Of a stretch of DNA of 26,790 bases, positions 1 to 7,116 are shown piece after piece. How positions within the stretch are numbered: position 1 is the stretch's first letter; each line of letters opens with the position of its first letter. The stretch covers positions 56,797 through 83,586 of the forward strand of contig CAJUMW010000007.1 in the NCBI GenBank assembly GCA_910587625.1, read 5' to 3'. The notes under the pieces were generated by a model. It made no database searches, was not told where the DNA came from, and saw only the letters and a program-made list of their open reading frames with translations. Made by a program: the position numbers and the translations under genes. This DNA is from an uncultured Christensenellaceae bacterium (GTDB taxonomy: Bacteria; Bacillota; Clostridia; Christensenellales; Borkfalkiaceae).

Positions 1-1
1 A

Positions 2-706
2 AACTCAGGAAAATATGAACCAATACCACCTACAGCAAAGATTACAACAGTAAAAGCAACCACCGAGAGTACAAAGATGATGGAAACCGATGACGCTTTT
101 ACACTTGTCTCCGATGCTAACAACCCTAAAGAAAGAGCCTATGCGAATTACGCAAATAAAATGAAGGCTATGGCTAATGAAGCTAGAATTGAACTTTACA
201 ACACTGGCAAATTAGAATATTCGCCTTCCGCTAAGGCGGCATACGATACCGAGGCTAGGCACTTAACTGCACAGCTCAATATAGCATTAAAGAACGCCCC
301 TAAGGAGCGTAGGGCACAGTTACTGGCAAACTCCCGTATCAAAGCAAAAGAACAAGAAAATCCCGATATGTCAAAAAAAGATAAAAAAAAGTATGCTCAA
401 CAGGAACTTACTAGGGCACGCTTAGAAGTCGGGGCTAAAAGAAACAACATAGAGATAAGTGATAGGGAATGGGAGGCTATACAAGCCGGTGCAATATCGG
501 ATAGTATGCTTACTCAAATACTTCTTTACACGGATCAAGACAAGTTTAAAGAACGTGCTCTTCCTAGACAAACAACAACTTTAAGCGATGCTAAAACAGC
601 TAAGATTAGAGCGATGAATGCTTCTGGATACAGCATTGAACAAATGGCAAAGGCTGTTGGAGTTTCTCCTTCAACCATAAGCAAATACATTAAAGGAGGC
701 GGTTAA
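2..706 (+). CDS. Left-truncated phage protein, helical with C-terminal helix-turn-helix
   Basis: The frame is open from base 2 with no stop before the first ATG at 77, so the visible 234 codons are probably the C-terminal part of a longer protein whose start lies outside the window. The middle is highly charged and predicted helical, rich in Lys, Arg, Glu and Ala (for example NAPKERRAQLLANSRIKAKE). The last 35 residues look like a compact helix-turn-helix: IRAMNASGYSIEQMAKAVGV followed by SPSTISKYI, the resolvase/transposase-type HTH pattern. That suggests DNA binding. It lies two bases ahead of the next small gene and upstream of the packaging genes. I do not recognise the family by name. 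A separate 209-aa protein starting at 77 is possible, but I see no good ribosome binding site there. Confidence 0.6.
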   Translation, partial: NSGKYEPIPPTAKITTVKATTESTKMMETDDAFTLVSDANNPKERAYANYANKMKAMANEARIELYNTGKLEYSPSAKAAYDTEARHLTAQLNIALKNAPKERRAQLLANSRIKAKEQENPDMSKKDKKKYAQQELTRARLEVGAKRNNIEISDREWEAIQAGAISDSMLTQILLYTDQDKFKERALPRQTTTLSDAKTAKIRAMNASGYSIEQMAKAVGVSPSTISKYIKGGG

Positions 707-707
707 T

Positions 708-953
708 ATGGAAGGAAGAAGAGTAGCTATTACAACAACTGACAACCCGTACTGTCCCTTTACAGAATTCGACCAGTGGTACCGCTTCGATGTTGAAGCC
801 CACCACCATACCTGCCAACTGCTTGCTCGAATTGCAAAAACTTCTGATCAATTAACTGATGAAGAAAACGATGCAGAAATCGAAAGAGCAATTGACGAAA
901 TAATAAAATACGATCCTTTAAACATTTACAAGAAAGTTGAAAGAACATCGTAA
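708..953 (+). CDS. Small conserved phage protein of unknown function (81 aa)
   Basis: The ATG at 708 follows a GGAGG ribosome site that lies inside the last codons of the previous gene, so the two are likely translationally coupled. The protein has no membrane segment. It begins with a basic/hydrophobic strand, then an aromatic-rich block (NPYCPFTEFDQWYRFDVEAH) and an acidic helical C-terminal half. From memory, the TTDNPxxPFTxFDxWxxFD pattern recurs in Firmicutes siphophages just ahead of the terminase region, always as a hypothetical protein. Its position suggests a role near packaging or late regulation, but nothing in the sequence shows which. Confidence 0.65.
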   Translation: MEGRRVAITTTDNPYCPFTEFDQWYRFDVEAHHHTCQLLARIAKTSDQLTDEENDAEIERAIDEIIKYDPLNIYKKVERTS

Positions 954-969
954 CAAAGAAAGGGTTATA

Positions 970-1055
970 GGGGGTGTCGCAGATAAACCACCCCCCACCC
1001 GTATCGCGCCGGTCTTTGAAATTTCTCCGGCGGGATTTTTCACATCCTTATGTGA
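970..1055 (+). other. Cluster of three hairpins in the non-coding gap before the packaging genes; candidate cos region or structured leader
   Basis: The 954-1223 gap contains three perfect stem-loops in a row. The first pairs GGGGGTG at 970-976 with CACCCCC at 989-995 around a 12-nt loop. The second pairs CGCCGG at 1007-1012 with CCGGCG at 1027-1032 and is followed by ATTTTT, so it could also be an intrinsic terminator for the upstream genes. The third pairs TCACAT at 1040-1045 with ATGTGA at 1050-1055 around a 4-nt loop. The position just upstream of a small-terminase-like gene and an HNH endonuclease is where cos sites of HK97-type phages lie. No cut site can be demonstrated from sequence alone. 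Confidence 0.4.
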
Positions 1056-1078
1056 GTGCGCGGCGCTTTGGAGGTGCT

Positions 1079-1141
1079 ATGTCAAGGCCGAATAGGCAAT
1101 ACTTTTCCCCCTTATTTCTCCTTTCAGTGAGCTTCCGGTAA
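1079..1141 (+). CDS. Possible 20-codon leader peptide
   Basis: A GGAGGTGCT ribosome-site sequence directly precedes an ATG at 1079, and the frame runs 20 codons (MSRPNRQYFSPLFLLSVSFR) to TAA. The initiation context is better than chance, and the frame lies between the hairpin cluster and the small-terminase-like gene. It could be a leader peptide, the remnant of a longer gene, or accidental. No known family is recognised. Confidence 0.2.
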   Translation: MSRPNRQYFSPLFLLSVSFR

Positions 1142-1223
1142 ACAAAGTCCTTCATTGCGCCGCTAAACTCTTATATAACTATTTAATAGTGGCACCAAAG
1201 TTTTAGAAAGGGGAGGATATCCG

Positions 1224-1577
1224 GTGAAAAAGAATGTCGGGCAAGCAACTTCGAAAGATAAAAAGCCTACTCATCGCGGAATGACGCCGGAAGCAAGGGA
1301 GAATCAATTAATTGCTATGGCTTATGATGCGGCAGAGGAACAGTTGCGAAACGGTACAGCCTCATCTCAAGTCATTACACATTTTTTAAAACTCGGTTCT
1401 ACGAGCGGAAGATTGGAAAGAGATATTTTGTCAGAACAAAAGAAACTTGTAAAAGCAAAAACTGAAAATCTGGAATCAGCAAAGAGAACAGAAGAGTTGT
1501 ACAAGAATGCGCTTTACGCGATGAAGCAATACGGTGGTTACCACACTAATGATGAGGAGCCGCCTGAAGATGATTAA
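1224..1577 (+). CDS. Small-terminase-like phage protein (117 aa)
   Basis: It starts at GTG 1224, seven bases after an AAAGGGGAGG ribosome site; no in-frame ATG lies nearby upstream. The protein is hydrophilic and predicted almost entirely helical. The first half carries TPEARENQLIAMAYDAAEEQ, and the second half a charged coiled-coil-like stretch. The ENQLI...AEEQLRNGTASSQVITHFLKLG pattern is one I recall from gut siphophages between the late regulatory region and the large terminase, usually unannotated. Its position next to an HNH endonuclease and 2 kb ahead of TerL, together with the helical DNA-binding-like composition, suggests the small terminase subunit. That is inference, as no diagnostic motif is visible. 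Its last bases overlap the start of the HNH gene. Confidence 0.55.
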   Translation: MKKNVGQATSKDKKPTHRGMTPEARENQLIAMAYDAAEEQLRNGTASSQVITHFLKLGSTSGRLERDILSEQKKLVKAKTENLESAKRTEELYKNALYAMKQYGGYHTNDEEPPEDD

Positions 1578-1986
1578 AACATATTCGGAACTTATACAAT
1601 TCGAAACATTTATCGAAAGGTATAACTATTTAAAACTATGTTCAAGTATAGGTATTGAAACATTCGGACATTCGAGATACATAAATCAGATTCTGTATAG
1701 GTCGGAAGAATGGAAAAGTTTTCGAAGAGAGATAATCATTCGCGATAATGGATGTGATTTAGGTGTCGAAGGTTTCGACATTACTGGAACCTTCATTGTC
1801 ATTCATCATATTAATCCTATTACAATAGAACAAGTAATGAATAGAGATAAACGAATCTTTGATCCTGAAAACGTAATCACGACAAAGCATTCGACACACA
1901 TGGCAATACATTATGGGTCTTTGACAGAGCAAGATATTTCTTTGCTAGAACGAAGAGCTAATGATACTTGTCCATGGAAACATTAG
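1570..1986 (+). CDS. HNH homing-type endonuclease, packaging-associated
   Basis: An HNH nuclease of about 138 aa. The core is RDNGCDLGVEGFD, then IVIHHINPI, then NRDKRIFDPENVITTKHSTH with the final HMAIHYG. The His pair in IVIHHIN, the Asn of DPENVI and the later His residues fit the beta-beta-alpha metal fold. It lacks the paired zinc-binding cysteines of some HNH families. The chosen start is ATG 1570, preceded by GAGGAG in the end of the upstream gene; a start at 1534 would overlap that gene by 44 bases without a better ribosome site. HNH proteins beside the terminase are an established part of HK97-type cos packaging machines, where they support terminase cleavage, so it is more likely a packaging component than a selfish element. 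Confidence 0.8.
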   Translation: MIKTYSELIQFETFIERYNYLKLCSSIGIETFGHSRYINQILYRSEEWKSFRREIIIRDNGCDLGVEGFDITGTFIVIHHINPITIEQVMNRDKRIFDPENVITTKHSTHMAIHYGSLTEQDISLLERRANDTCPWKH

Positions 1987-2002
1987 ATATTTGGAGAATC
2001 GT

Positions 2003-2344
2003 ATGAATGAAGAAAGTATCTTAACGAGTATAAAAAAATTACTCGGATTGAATGCAGATGATAAGTCTTTTGATGCGGACATAATTATACATATCAATTC
2101 CGCTTTTGCTACACTCAATCAGTTGGGTGTGGGTAAAAAATCCGGCTTTGCTATTTCTGATGACTCTGCTACTTGGGAGAGTATATTTGGTAGCAATTTA
2201 ACATTAAACGGATTTATTAGAACTTATGTATATTTGAAAGTAAGACTTATCTTCGACCCGCCTACGAGTTCATTCGTAGTCGAATCAATTAAACAAAGTA
2301 TTAGCGAGTATGAATGGCGGATAAATTCCGTTGTTGATTACTAA
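2003..2344 (+). CDS. Phage gp6-like head-tail connector
   Basis: A 113-aa protein starting at ATG 2003 with GGAG eight bases upstream; a longer frame begins at 1961 but overlaps the HNH gene. It is largely helical with no membrane segment. The layout is that of HK97 gp6-like connectors: an N-terminal helix (ILTSIKKLLGL), a helix with HINSAFATLNQLGVG, a central TATWE/ATWESI element, and a C-terminal helix after YVYLKVRLIFDPP. Such proteins form the dodecameric ring below the portal. Its position upstream of TerL rather than after the capsid gene differs from the textbook HK97 order, but I recall this arrangement from related gut phages. Confidence 0.65.
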   Translation: MNEESILTSIKKLLGLNADDKSFDADIIIHINSAFATLNQLGVGKKSGFAISDDSATWESIFGSNLTLNGFIRTYVYLKVRLIFDPPTSSFVVESIKQSISEYEWRINSVVDY

Positions 2345-2357
2345 AGGGGTTTCTTTT

Positions 2358-2792
2358 ATGGACAATTTCATAAAGCACCACGGTGTAAAAGGAATGCAGT
2401 GGGGTGTTCGTAAAGATAGATATGGGCATCCGACAAAAAAGAAAAGAGGGTATGATAAGACTACTGGCAACTATGGTAAAACTAAAGAAATCCTCAATTC
2501 TTCAAGTAGCATTGCTAGAGAAGGTGGAAAAGCCATTGACGCGATTGATGGAATGAGAGAGCGTTCCGCATCTAAGAAAGTTAGAAAAGGATTAGCATCT
2601 ATGACGGATGCCGAATTAAAAGCAAAAGTCAATCGTCTTAATATGGAAAAACAATATTCGGATTTAACATCTGCCGATAGAGGACGCGGTTCTTATTATT
2701 TGGGTAACATGCTCGATATAGTTGGAAGCGTAACAGCTATTGGCGCATCGGCTGTCGGAATAGCAGTTGCGATAAGACAGTTAAAAAAGTAA
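2358..2792 (+). CDS. Tagged head-region protein 1: HHGVKG motif with C-terminal membrane helix
   Basis: 144 aa from ATG 2358, chosen because AAAGGGG lies just upstream and the conserved tag then sits seven residues from the N terminus. The tag is HHGVKGMQWGVR (2376-2411), the most diverged of four copies in this window; it lacks the YQNxDGSLT extension. The middle is basic and helical (TDAELKAKVNRLNMEKQYS). The C terminus has a hydrophobic segment of about 20 residues (VGSVTAIGASAVGIAVAI) followed by RQLKK, compatible with one membrane-spanning helix. The family is widespread in Firmicutes phages but I know of no assigned function. The position suggests a scaffold, capsid cargo or ejected protein. 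Confidence 0.6.
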   Translation: MDNFIKHHGVKGMQWGVRKDRYGHPTKKKRGYDKTTGNYGKTKEILNSSSSIAREGGKAIDAIDGMRERSASKKVRKGLASMTDAELKAKVNRLNMEKQYSDLTSADRGRGSYYLGNMLDIVGSVTAIGASAVGIAVAIRQLKK

Positions 2793-2810
2793 ATGTGGGT
2801 GGTATAACTT

Positions 2811-3176
2811 ATGAATCAGAATAGCTATTCAAATAGTATTGCTCATCACGGTGTAAAAGGTCAACGCTGGGGTGTAAGACGGTATCAGAACGATGATGGT
2901 TCTTTAACGGCAGCCGGTAAGAAGCGTCAAGCCAAGCAGGAAGTAAAAGCAAAGAAGGCGCTCACTAAAGCCAAAGCACGATATAGAGAAGTTACTGCTA
3001 ATAAAAGAAAAGCAGTCGCTAAGAAAGTTGCTATTGCATCTGGAGCTGTCCTTGGAACAGCAGGTTTGACAGCTGCCGCCGTTGTTGGTAAAAAGTATGT
3101 GGAACAATCGCTCGGTAAGCTGATGTTAAATATACTTTGGGAAGAAACAGGTGGGTATATACTTAAAAATACCTAA
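2811..3176 (+). CDS. Tagged head-region protein 2: HHGVKGQRWGVRRYQ motif with membrane helix
   Basis: 121 aa. The full tag HHGVKGQRWGVRRYQNDDG plus SLT lies at 2844-2909, eleven residues from the start. It is followed by a very Lys/Ala-rich helix (KKRQAKQEVKAKKALTKAKA) and a hydrophobic stretch (VAIASGAVLGTAGLTAAAVV) that could span a membrane. The C-terminal tail after KKYVEQSLG shows no resemblance to the other copies, so the end may have been altered by rearrangement. The ribosome site (GTGGGTGG) is weaker than its neighbours'. At DNA level the tag is nearly identical to copy 3, so these two look like duplicates or are homogenised by recombination. Confidence 0.55.
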   Translation: MNQNSYSNSIAHHGVKGQRWGVRRYQNDDGSLTAAGKKRQAKQEVKAKKALTKAKARYREVTANKRKAVAKKVAIASGAVLGTAGLTAAAVVGKKYVEQSLGKLMLNILWEETGGYILKNT

Positions 3177-3210
3177 GTTATTTAATTTAAATAATATGGA
3201 GAAATTATTG

Positions 3211-3600
3211 ATGGGTAATCAACAGTATTTAATGCATCACGGTGTAAAAGGTCAACGCTGGGGTGTGAGACGCTATCAGAACGAAGACGGCTCTTTGACT
3301 GAAGCGGGAAAAAGAAAAGCCGAAAAAGCAGAGATTAAAAGCGACGCTAAGAAATTGACAAAAGCTGGACTTCCCGGCGGTTTGAAAGATAGAATGAACA
3401 AAAACCGTGGAACGGAGTTATACAGTCAACTTAATCAGCAGCGAGGAAGAGAATACACGAACAAAGTTCTTAAGTCTGCAAAGATGAGAACCTATGGACA
3501 GGCTGCTGCGGCTAGTTCCGTTGCGGCTGGCATTGCTGCTGTTGCTAGCTTGGGTATTGTTACCCTTGGTGCAAAAGCTTACGTAAACAAAATTTTGTAA
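3211..3600 (+). CDS. Tagged head-region protein 3: HHGVKGQRWGVRRYQ motif with membrane helix
   Basis: 129 aa from ATG 3211. An ATGGAG nine bases upstream makes this a better start than the earlier ATGs at 3151 and 3196. The tag HHGVKGQRWGVRRYQNEDG plus SLTEAG lies at 3235-3300, eight residues in. A basic helical middle follows (AGKRKAEKAEIKSDAKKLTK), then a Gln/Arg-rich block and a hydrophobic C-terminal segment (AAASSVAAGIAAVASLGIVT) likely to form a membrane helix. It ends 18 bases before the terminase gene. Same family as proteins 1, 2 and 4; function unknown. Confidence 0.6.
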   Translation: MGNQQYLMHHGVKGQRWGVRRYQNEDGSLTEAGKRKAEKAEIKSDAKKLTKAGLPGGLKDRMNKNRGTELYSQLNQQRGREYTNKVLKSAKMRTYGQAAAASSVAAGIAAVASLGIVTLGAKAYVNKIL

Positions 3601-3618
3601 AAGGAATAAAAATTCAAA

Positions 3619-5364
3619 ATGGCATTATCGAATACAGCAACGCCGAAGTATTACGGCCAGTTTCGAGATGCCGTAATTCGTGGTGAAATACCGGTTAATA
3701 ATGAAATTTCTATGGAGATGAATCGAATAGATGATTTGATTGCTAACCCGGGAATTTACTATGATGATGAAAAAGTAGAAGGCTGGATTGCCTTTTGCGA
3801 GAATGAATTAACATTAACCGACGGTGCAGACCTTCATTTGTTAGACACGTTTAAATTGTGGGGAGAGCAGGTTTTCGGATGGTATTACTTTGTTGAAAGA
3901 AGCGTATACACTCCAAATGCTGACGGACACGGCGGTCATTACGAAAAGAAGTCCATAAAGAAACGGTTAATAAATAAGCAATATTTAATAGTTGGACGTG
4001 GTGCGGCAAAATCGTTGTATTGTTCCTGTATTCAATCATATTTCGAAAATGTAGACACAACAACTACGCATCAGATAACCACAGCTCCTACTATGAAACA
4101 AGCTGACGAGGTTATGTCACCTATAAGAACAGCTATAACGCGGGCGAAAGGCCCGCTTTTTCAATTTCTAACGGAAGGCTCCATACAGAATACAACCGGT
4201 TCAAAAGCCCTTCGTGTAAAGTTGGCGTCAACTAAGAACGGTATTGAGAATTTCTTAACTGGTTCTTTGTTGGAAATAAGACCAATGTCAATTAACAAAC
4301 TTCAAGGTTTGAGATGTAAAGTTGCATCGGTTGACGAATGGCTATCTGGTGATGTTAGAGAAGACGTTATAGGCGCGATAGAACAAGGTGCATCAAAAGT
4401 TGACGATTATTTAATTGTCGCAACAAGTTCAGAAGGAACTGTCCGAAACGGAAGCGGCGATACCATTAAGATGGAGCTTATGGATATTTTGAAAGGGGAG
4501 TATGTCAATCCTCATGTTTCCATATTTTGGTATAAGCTTGATTCTATAGATGAAGTTTCTAATCCTGACATGTGGACTAAAGCCCAGCCAAATATTGGTA
4601 AAACTGTATCTTATGAGACATATCAACTTGATGTTGAGCGTGCTGAAAAAGCACCTGCTACAAGAAACGATATTTTGGCAAAAAGATTCGGGATTCCGAT
4701 GGAAGGTTATACCTATTATTTCACTTATGAGGAAACCTTGCCACATAGAAAAAGTGATTTCTGGCAAATGGCTTGCGCTCTTGGAGCAGACTTATCGAGG
4801 GGCGACGATTTTTGCTCGTTCACATTTTTATTTCCTTTACCTGATGGTTCATTCGGAATTAAGACTCGAAACTATATTAGTTCGTTAACCTTGACAAAAC
4901 TTCACGCAGCTATGAGATTGAAATACAACTCTTTTATGGAAGAGGGTAGTTTAATAGTCTTAGAGGGTACGGTTCTCGATATGATGGAAGTTTATGAAGA
5001 TTTGGATAATCATATTGTCCAATGCGGATATGACGTTCGTTGTTTAGGATACGACCCCTACAATGCAACGAAGTTTGTTGATAGATGGGAAGCAGAAAAT
5101 GGTCCATTTGGTATAGTTAAAGTAATTCAGGGTGCTAAAACGGAATCTGTTCCGCTCGGCGAACTGAAGAAATTATCCGAGGAAAGAATGCTTATGTTCG
5201 ATGAAGACATAATGACATTTGCTATGGGTAACTGTATAACCATGGAAGACACAAATGGAAATAGGAAATTGCTCAAAAAGAGAAATGACCAAAAAATAGA
5301 TCCTGTTGCTTCTATGATGGACGCATATATTGCTTATAAAGAAAATAGGGAGGCATTTGATTAA
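3619..5364 (+). CDS. Terminase large subunit (ATPase and nuclease of DNA packaging)
   Basis: 581 aa, full length for a phage TerL. It pumps DNA through the portal and cuts concatemers. The Walker A loop is VGRGAAKS at about residues 125-132, Walker B with the catalytic Glu is VASVDEW at about 235-241, and ATSSEGT near 268-274 fits the coupling motif. The nuclease domain starts near residue 385 with GADLSRGDD (metal-binding Asp), continues with LGYDPYNA around 468, and closes with DPVASMMDAYIAY near the C terminus, as in RNase H-fold terminases. The ATG sits inside a TTCAAAATGG motif that recurs in the window. The upstream AAGGAA is a modest ribosome site. It is flanked on both sides by HHGxxG-tagged genes. 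Confidence 0.95.
   Translation: MALSNTATPKYYGQFRDAVIRGEIPVNNEISMEMNRIDDLIANPGIYYDDEKVEGWIAFCENELTLTDGADLHLLDTFKLWGEQVFGWYYFVERSVYTPNADGHGGHYEKKSIKKRLINKQYLIVGRGAAKSLYCSCIQSYFENVDTTTTHQITTAPTMKQADEVMSPIRTAITRAKGPLFQFLTEGSIQNTTGSKALRVKLASTKNGIENFLTGSLLEIRPMSINKLQGLRCKVASVDEWLSGDVREDVIGAIEQGASKVDDYLIVATSSEGTVRNGSGDTIKMELMDILKGEYVNPHVSIFWYKLDSIDEVSNPDMWTKAQPNIGKTVSYETYQLDVERAEKAPATRNDILAKRFGIPMEGYTYYFTYEETLPHRKSDFWQMACALGADLSRGDDFCSFTFLFPLPDGSFGIKTRNYISSLTLTKLHAAMRLKYNSFMEEGSLIVLEGTVLDMMEVYEDLDNHIVQCGYDVRCLGYDPYNATKFVDRWEAENGPFGIVKVIQGAKTESVPLGELKKLSEERMLMFDEDIMTFAMGNCITMEDTNGNRKLLKKRNDQKIDPVASMMDAYIAYKENREAFD
4140..4161 (+). terminator. Terminator-like hairpin inside the terminase gene
   Basis: A six-pair all-GC stem, GCGGGC at 4140-4145 with GCCCGC at 4151-4156, closes a GAAAG loop and is followed at once by TTTTT (4157-4161). 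This is the full intrinsic-terminator layout, yet it lies in frame within terL (encoding TRAKGPLF). Active translation would normally hide it. Whether it acts as an attenuator or is accidental cannot be told from sequence. Confidence 0.4.
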
Positions 5365-5373
5365 GGAGAATTT

Positions 5374-5862
5374 ATGGATGAATTATATCATCATGGTATT
5401 CTTGGTCAACGCTGGGGTGTAAGACGCTACCAGAATGAAGACGGAAGCCTCACAAAAGCTGGTTTGCGTCGTCAAAGAGCGCTTGACAAGAAAGACCAAA
5501 AATGGGCAAAGCGAAATAGCGAAAAGATAACGGCGAAAGCAAAAGCCAAATCATCCAAAGAGTTATCAAAATATGCTAATGAACTTATGAGAAATCCAAA
5601 TGCCCATACAAGTAATGGAAAATTAAGTTCATCTACAATAATGGCATACAATCAGAAGATGGCAACTCTTATGAATGAAAAAGTTTCGGGTTTGCGTTCA
5701 CCTTCTGGAAAAACAGTGTCGTTTGTAGCCAAGCGTGGAGAAGTCGGTGTGTTTATGGCATTAGCTGATCAAGGCTACAATATGTCGCAATTAAAGAACG
5801 GAATTTATGGTTCGGGAAAAGTTGCTTACAAAAAGACAGTAATAGATAAAGTTGAGACATAA
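5374..5862 (+). CDS. Tagged head-region protein 4: HHGILGQRWGVRRYQ motif, no membrane helix
   Basis: 162 aa from ATG 5374, nine bases after the terminase stop and with AAGGAG upstream. The tag HHGILGQRWGVRRYQNEDG plus SLTKAG (5389-5454) starts six residues in. A basic helical region follows, then a C-terminal part richer in Gly and aromatic residues (GEVGVFMALADQGYNMSQL). Unlike the three copies before terL, it has no hydrophobic segment. It sits between terminase and portal, which is where this family often lies. Possible roles are scaffold, portal-associated or internal head protein; none is demonstrated. Confidence 0.6.
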   Translation: MDELYHHGILGQRWGVRRYQNEDGSLTKAGLRRQRALDKKDQKWAKRNSEKITAKAKAKSSKELSKYANELMRNPNAHTSNGKLSSSTIMAYNQKMATLMNEKVSGLRSPSGKTVSFVAKRGEVGVFMALADQGYNMSQLKNGIYGSGKVAYKKTVIDKVET

Positions 5863-5877
5863 GGAGAGAGATATTTA

Positions 5878-7116
5878 ATGAGTAATACAATGGGTTCTAG
5901 GCTGAAAAACGCTTGGAATGCTTTCTTTAATCGCGATCCGCCCGAAGAATATCGGTATGTCGATTTCGGAACGAGTTACACATATAGACCGGATAGACCT
6001 AGATTCACGAGAGGGAACGAAAGGTCAATAGTTACATCTGTATACAATCGAATAGCATTAGATGTCGCTGCAATACAAATTAGGCACGTGCAATTAGACA
6101 AGAATGATAGATATTTAGAAGATATCGATTCCGGATTAAATAGTTGCTTGTCACTTGAAGCAAATGCTGACCAAACTGGTAGAGCATTTATACAAGATGT
6201 TGTAATGTCGATGCTTGATGAAGGATGCGTAGCTATTGTTCCGGTTGATACCACGATAAATCCTAGGTTGAGTAGCTCTTATGATATTTTGAGTTTAAGA
6301 ACCGGAAAGATTTTGGAGTGGTATCCAAAACATGTAAAGGTTAGAGTTTATAATGAGCAAACCGGCAACAAAGAAGATATTACGTTAGCTAAGAAAAATA
6401 TATGCATCATTGAGAATCCTTTATATGCTGTAATTAACGAGCCGAACTCAACAATGCAGCGTTTAATACGAAAACTTAATATATTAGACGCTATTGATGA
6501 ACAAAGCGGTTCTGGGAAGTTGGACTTAATTATCCAGCTTCCTTATGTTATTAAAACTGAAGCACGGCGCAAACAAGCGGAAGATAGAAGAAAAGATATT
6601 GAAAAACAATTATCTGGTTCAAAGTATGGTATAGCTTATACCGATGGTACTGAAAGAATTACGCAGTTAAATCGCGCTGTCGATAACAATCTAATGAAGC
6701 AGATTGAATATTTAACGAGTATGCTATATAGCCAGTTAGGTATCACTCAGTCGATTATGGATGGTTCGGCAGACGAAAAGACTTTACTTAATTATCAGAA
6801 CCGAGCAATAGAACCGATAATTTCTGCAATTGTCGACGAGATGAAACGAAAGTTTTTAACAAAGACAGCTCGTTCTCAAAAGAAATCGATTCAATTCTTC
6901 AATGACCCGTTCAAGCTTGTTCCTGTTAGTGAATTGTCTGAGATGGCTGATAAGTTTACAAGAAACGAAATCATGTCATCGAATGAGATTAGGCAGATTA
7001 TAGGCTTAAAGCCTGCTAATGATCCTAAAGCGGACGAATTGCGAAACAAGAATCTTAGTCAGCCGAGCGAAGAACAAACAAATACAGAAAATCCTAATCC
7101 AACGGAGGAAACGTAA
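5878..7116 (+). CDS. Portal protein, HK97 type
   Basis: 412 aa, the usual length for the HK97/SPP1-like portal that forms the dodecameric DNA channel at one capsid vertex. N-terminal RSIVTSVYNRIALDVAAIQI is the characteristic first helix of phage_portal proteins. The middle has the stem/clip region, with QLGITQSIMDGSADEKTLLN close to the canonical LGVPxxLLG...N stretch. The C terminus is acidic, Asn/Pro/Glu-rich and likely disordered. AAGGAGAG precedes the ATG. The stop is immediately followed by the start of the capsid gene, as expected for a co-translated head operon. Confidence 0.9.
   Translation: MSNTMGSRLKNAWNAFFNRDPPEEYRYVDFGTSYTYRPDRPRFTRGNERSIVTSVYNRIALDVAAIQIRHVQLDKNDRYLEDIDSGLNSCLSLEANADQTGRAFIQDVVMSMLDEGCVAIVPVDTTINPRLSSSYDILSLRTGKILEWYPKHVKVRVYNEQTGNKEDITLAKKNICIIENPLYAVINEPNSTMQRLIRKLNILDAIDEQSGSGKLDLIIQLPYVIKTEARRKQAEDRRKDIEKQLSGSKYGIAYTDGTERITQLNRAVDNNLMKQIEYLTSMLYSQLGITQSIMDGSADEKTLLNYQNRAIEPIISAIVDEMKRKFLTKTARSQKKSIQFFNDPFKLVPVSELSEMADKFTRNEIMSSNEIRQIIGLKPANDPKADELRNKNLSQPSEEQTNTENPNPTEET

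Noticed and set aside
711..740. Second VR suggested by ACAACAAC-rich sequence similar to TR
   Set aside because: The match is limited to a short AAC run; neither anchor (CGTTTCCGCG or CGTGCTTCCG) is present. I found only one VR in the window.
1570..1986. HNH gene as a selfish homing endonuclease inserted in the operon
   Set aside because: It is in its normal place for cos-phage packaging genes, overlaps its neighbour tightly and interrupts nothing, so a packaging role is more likely.
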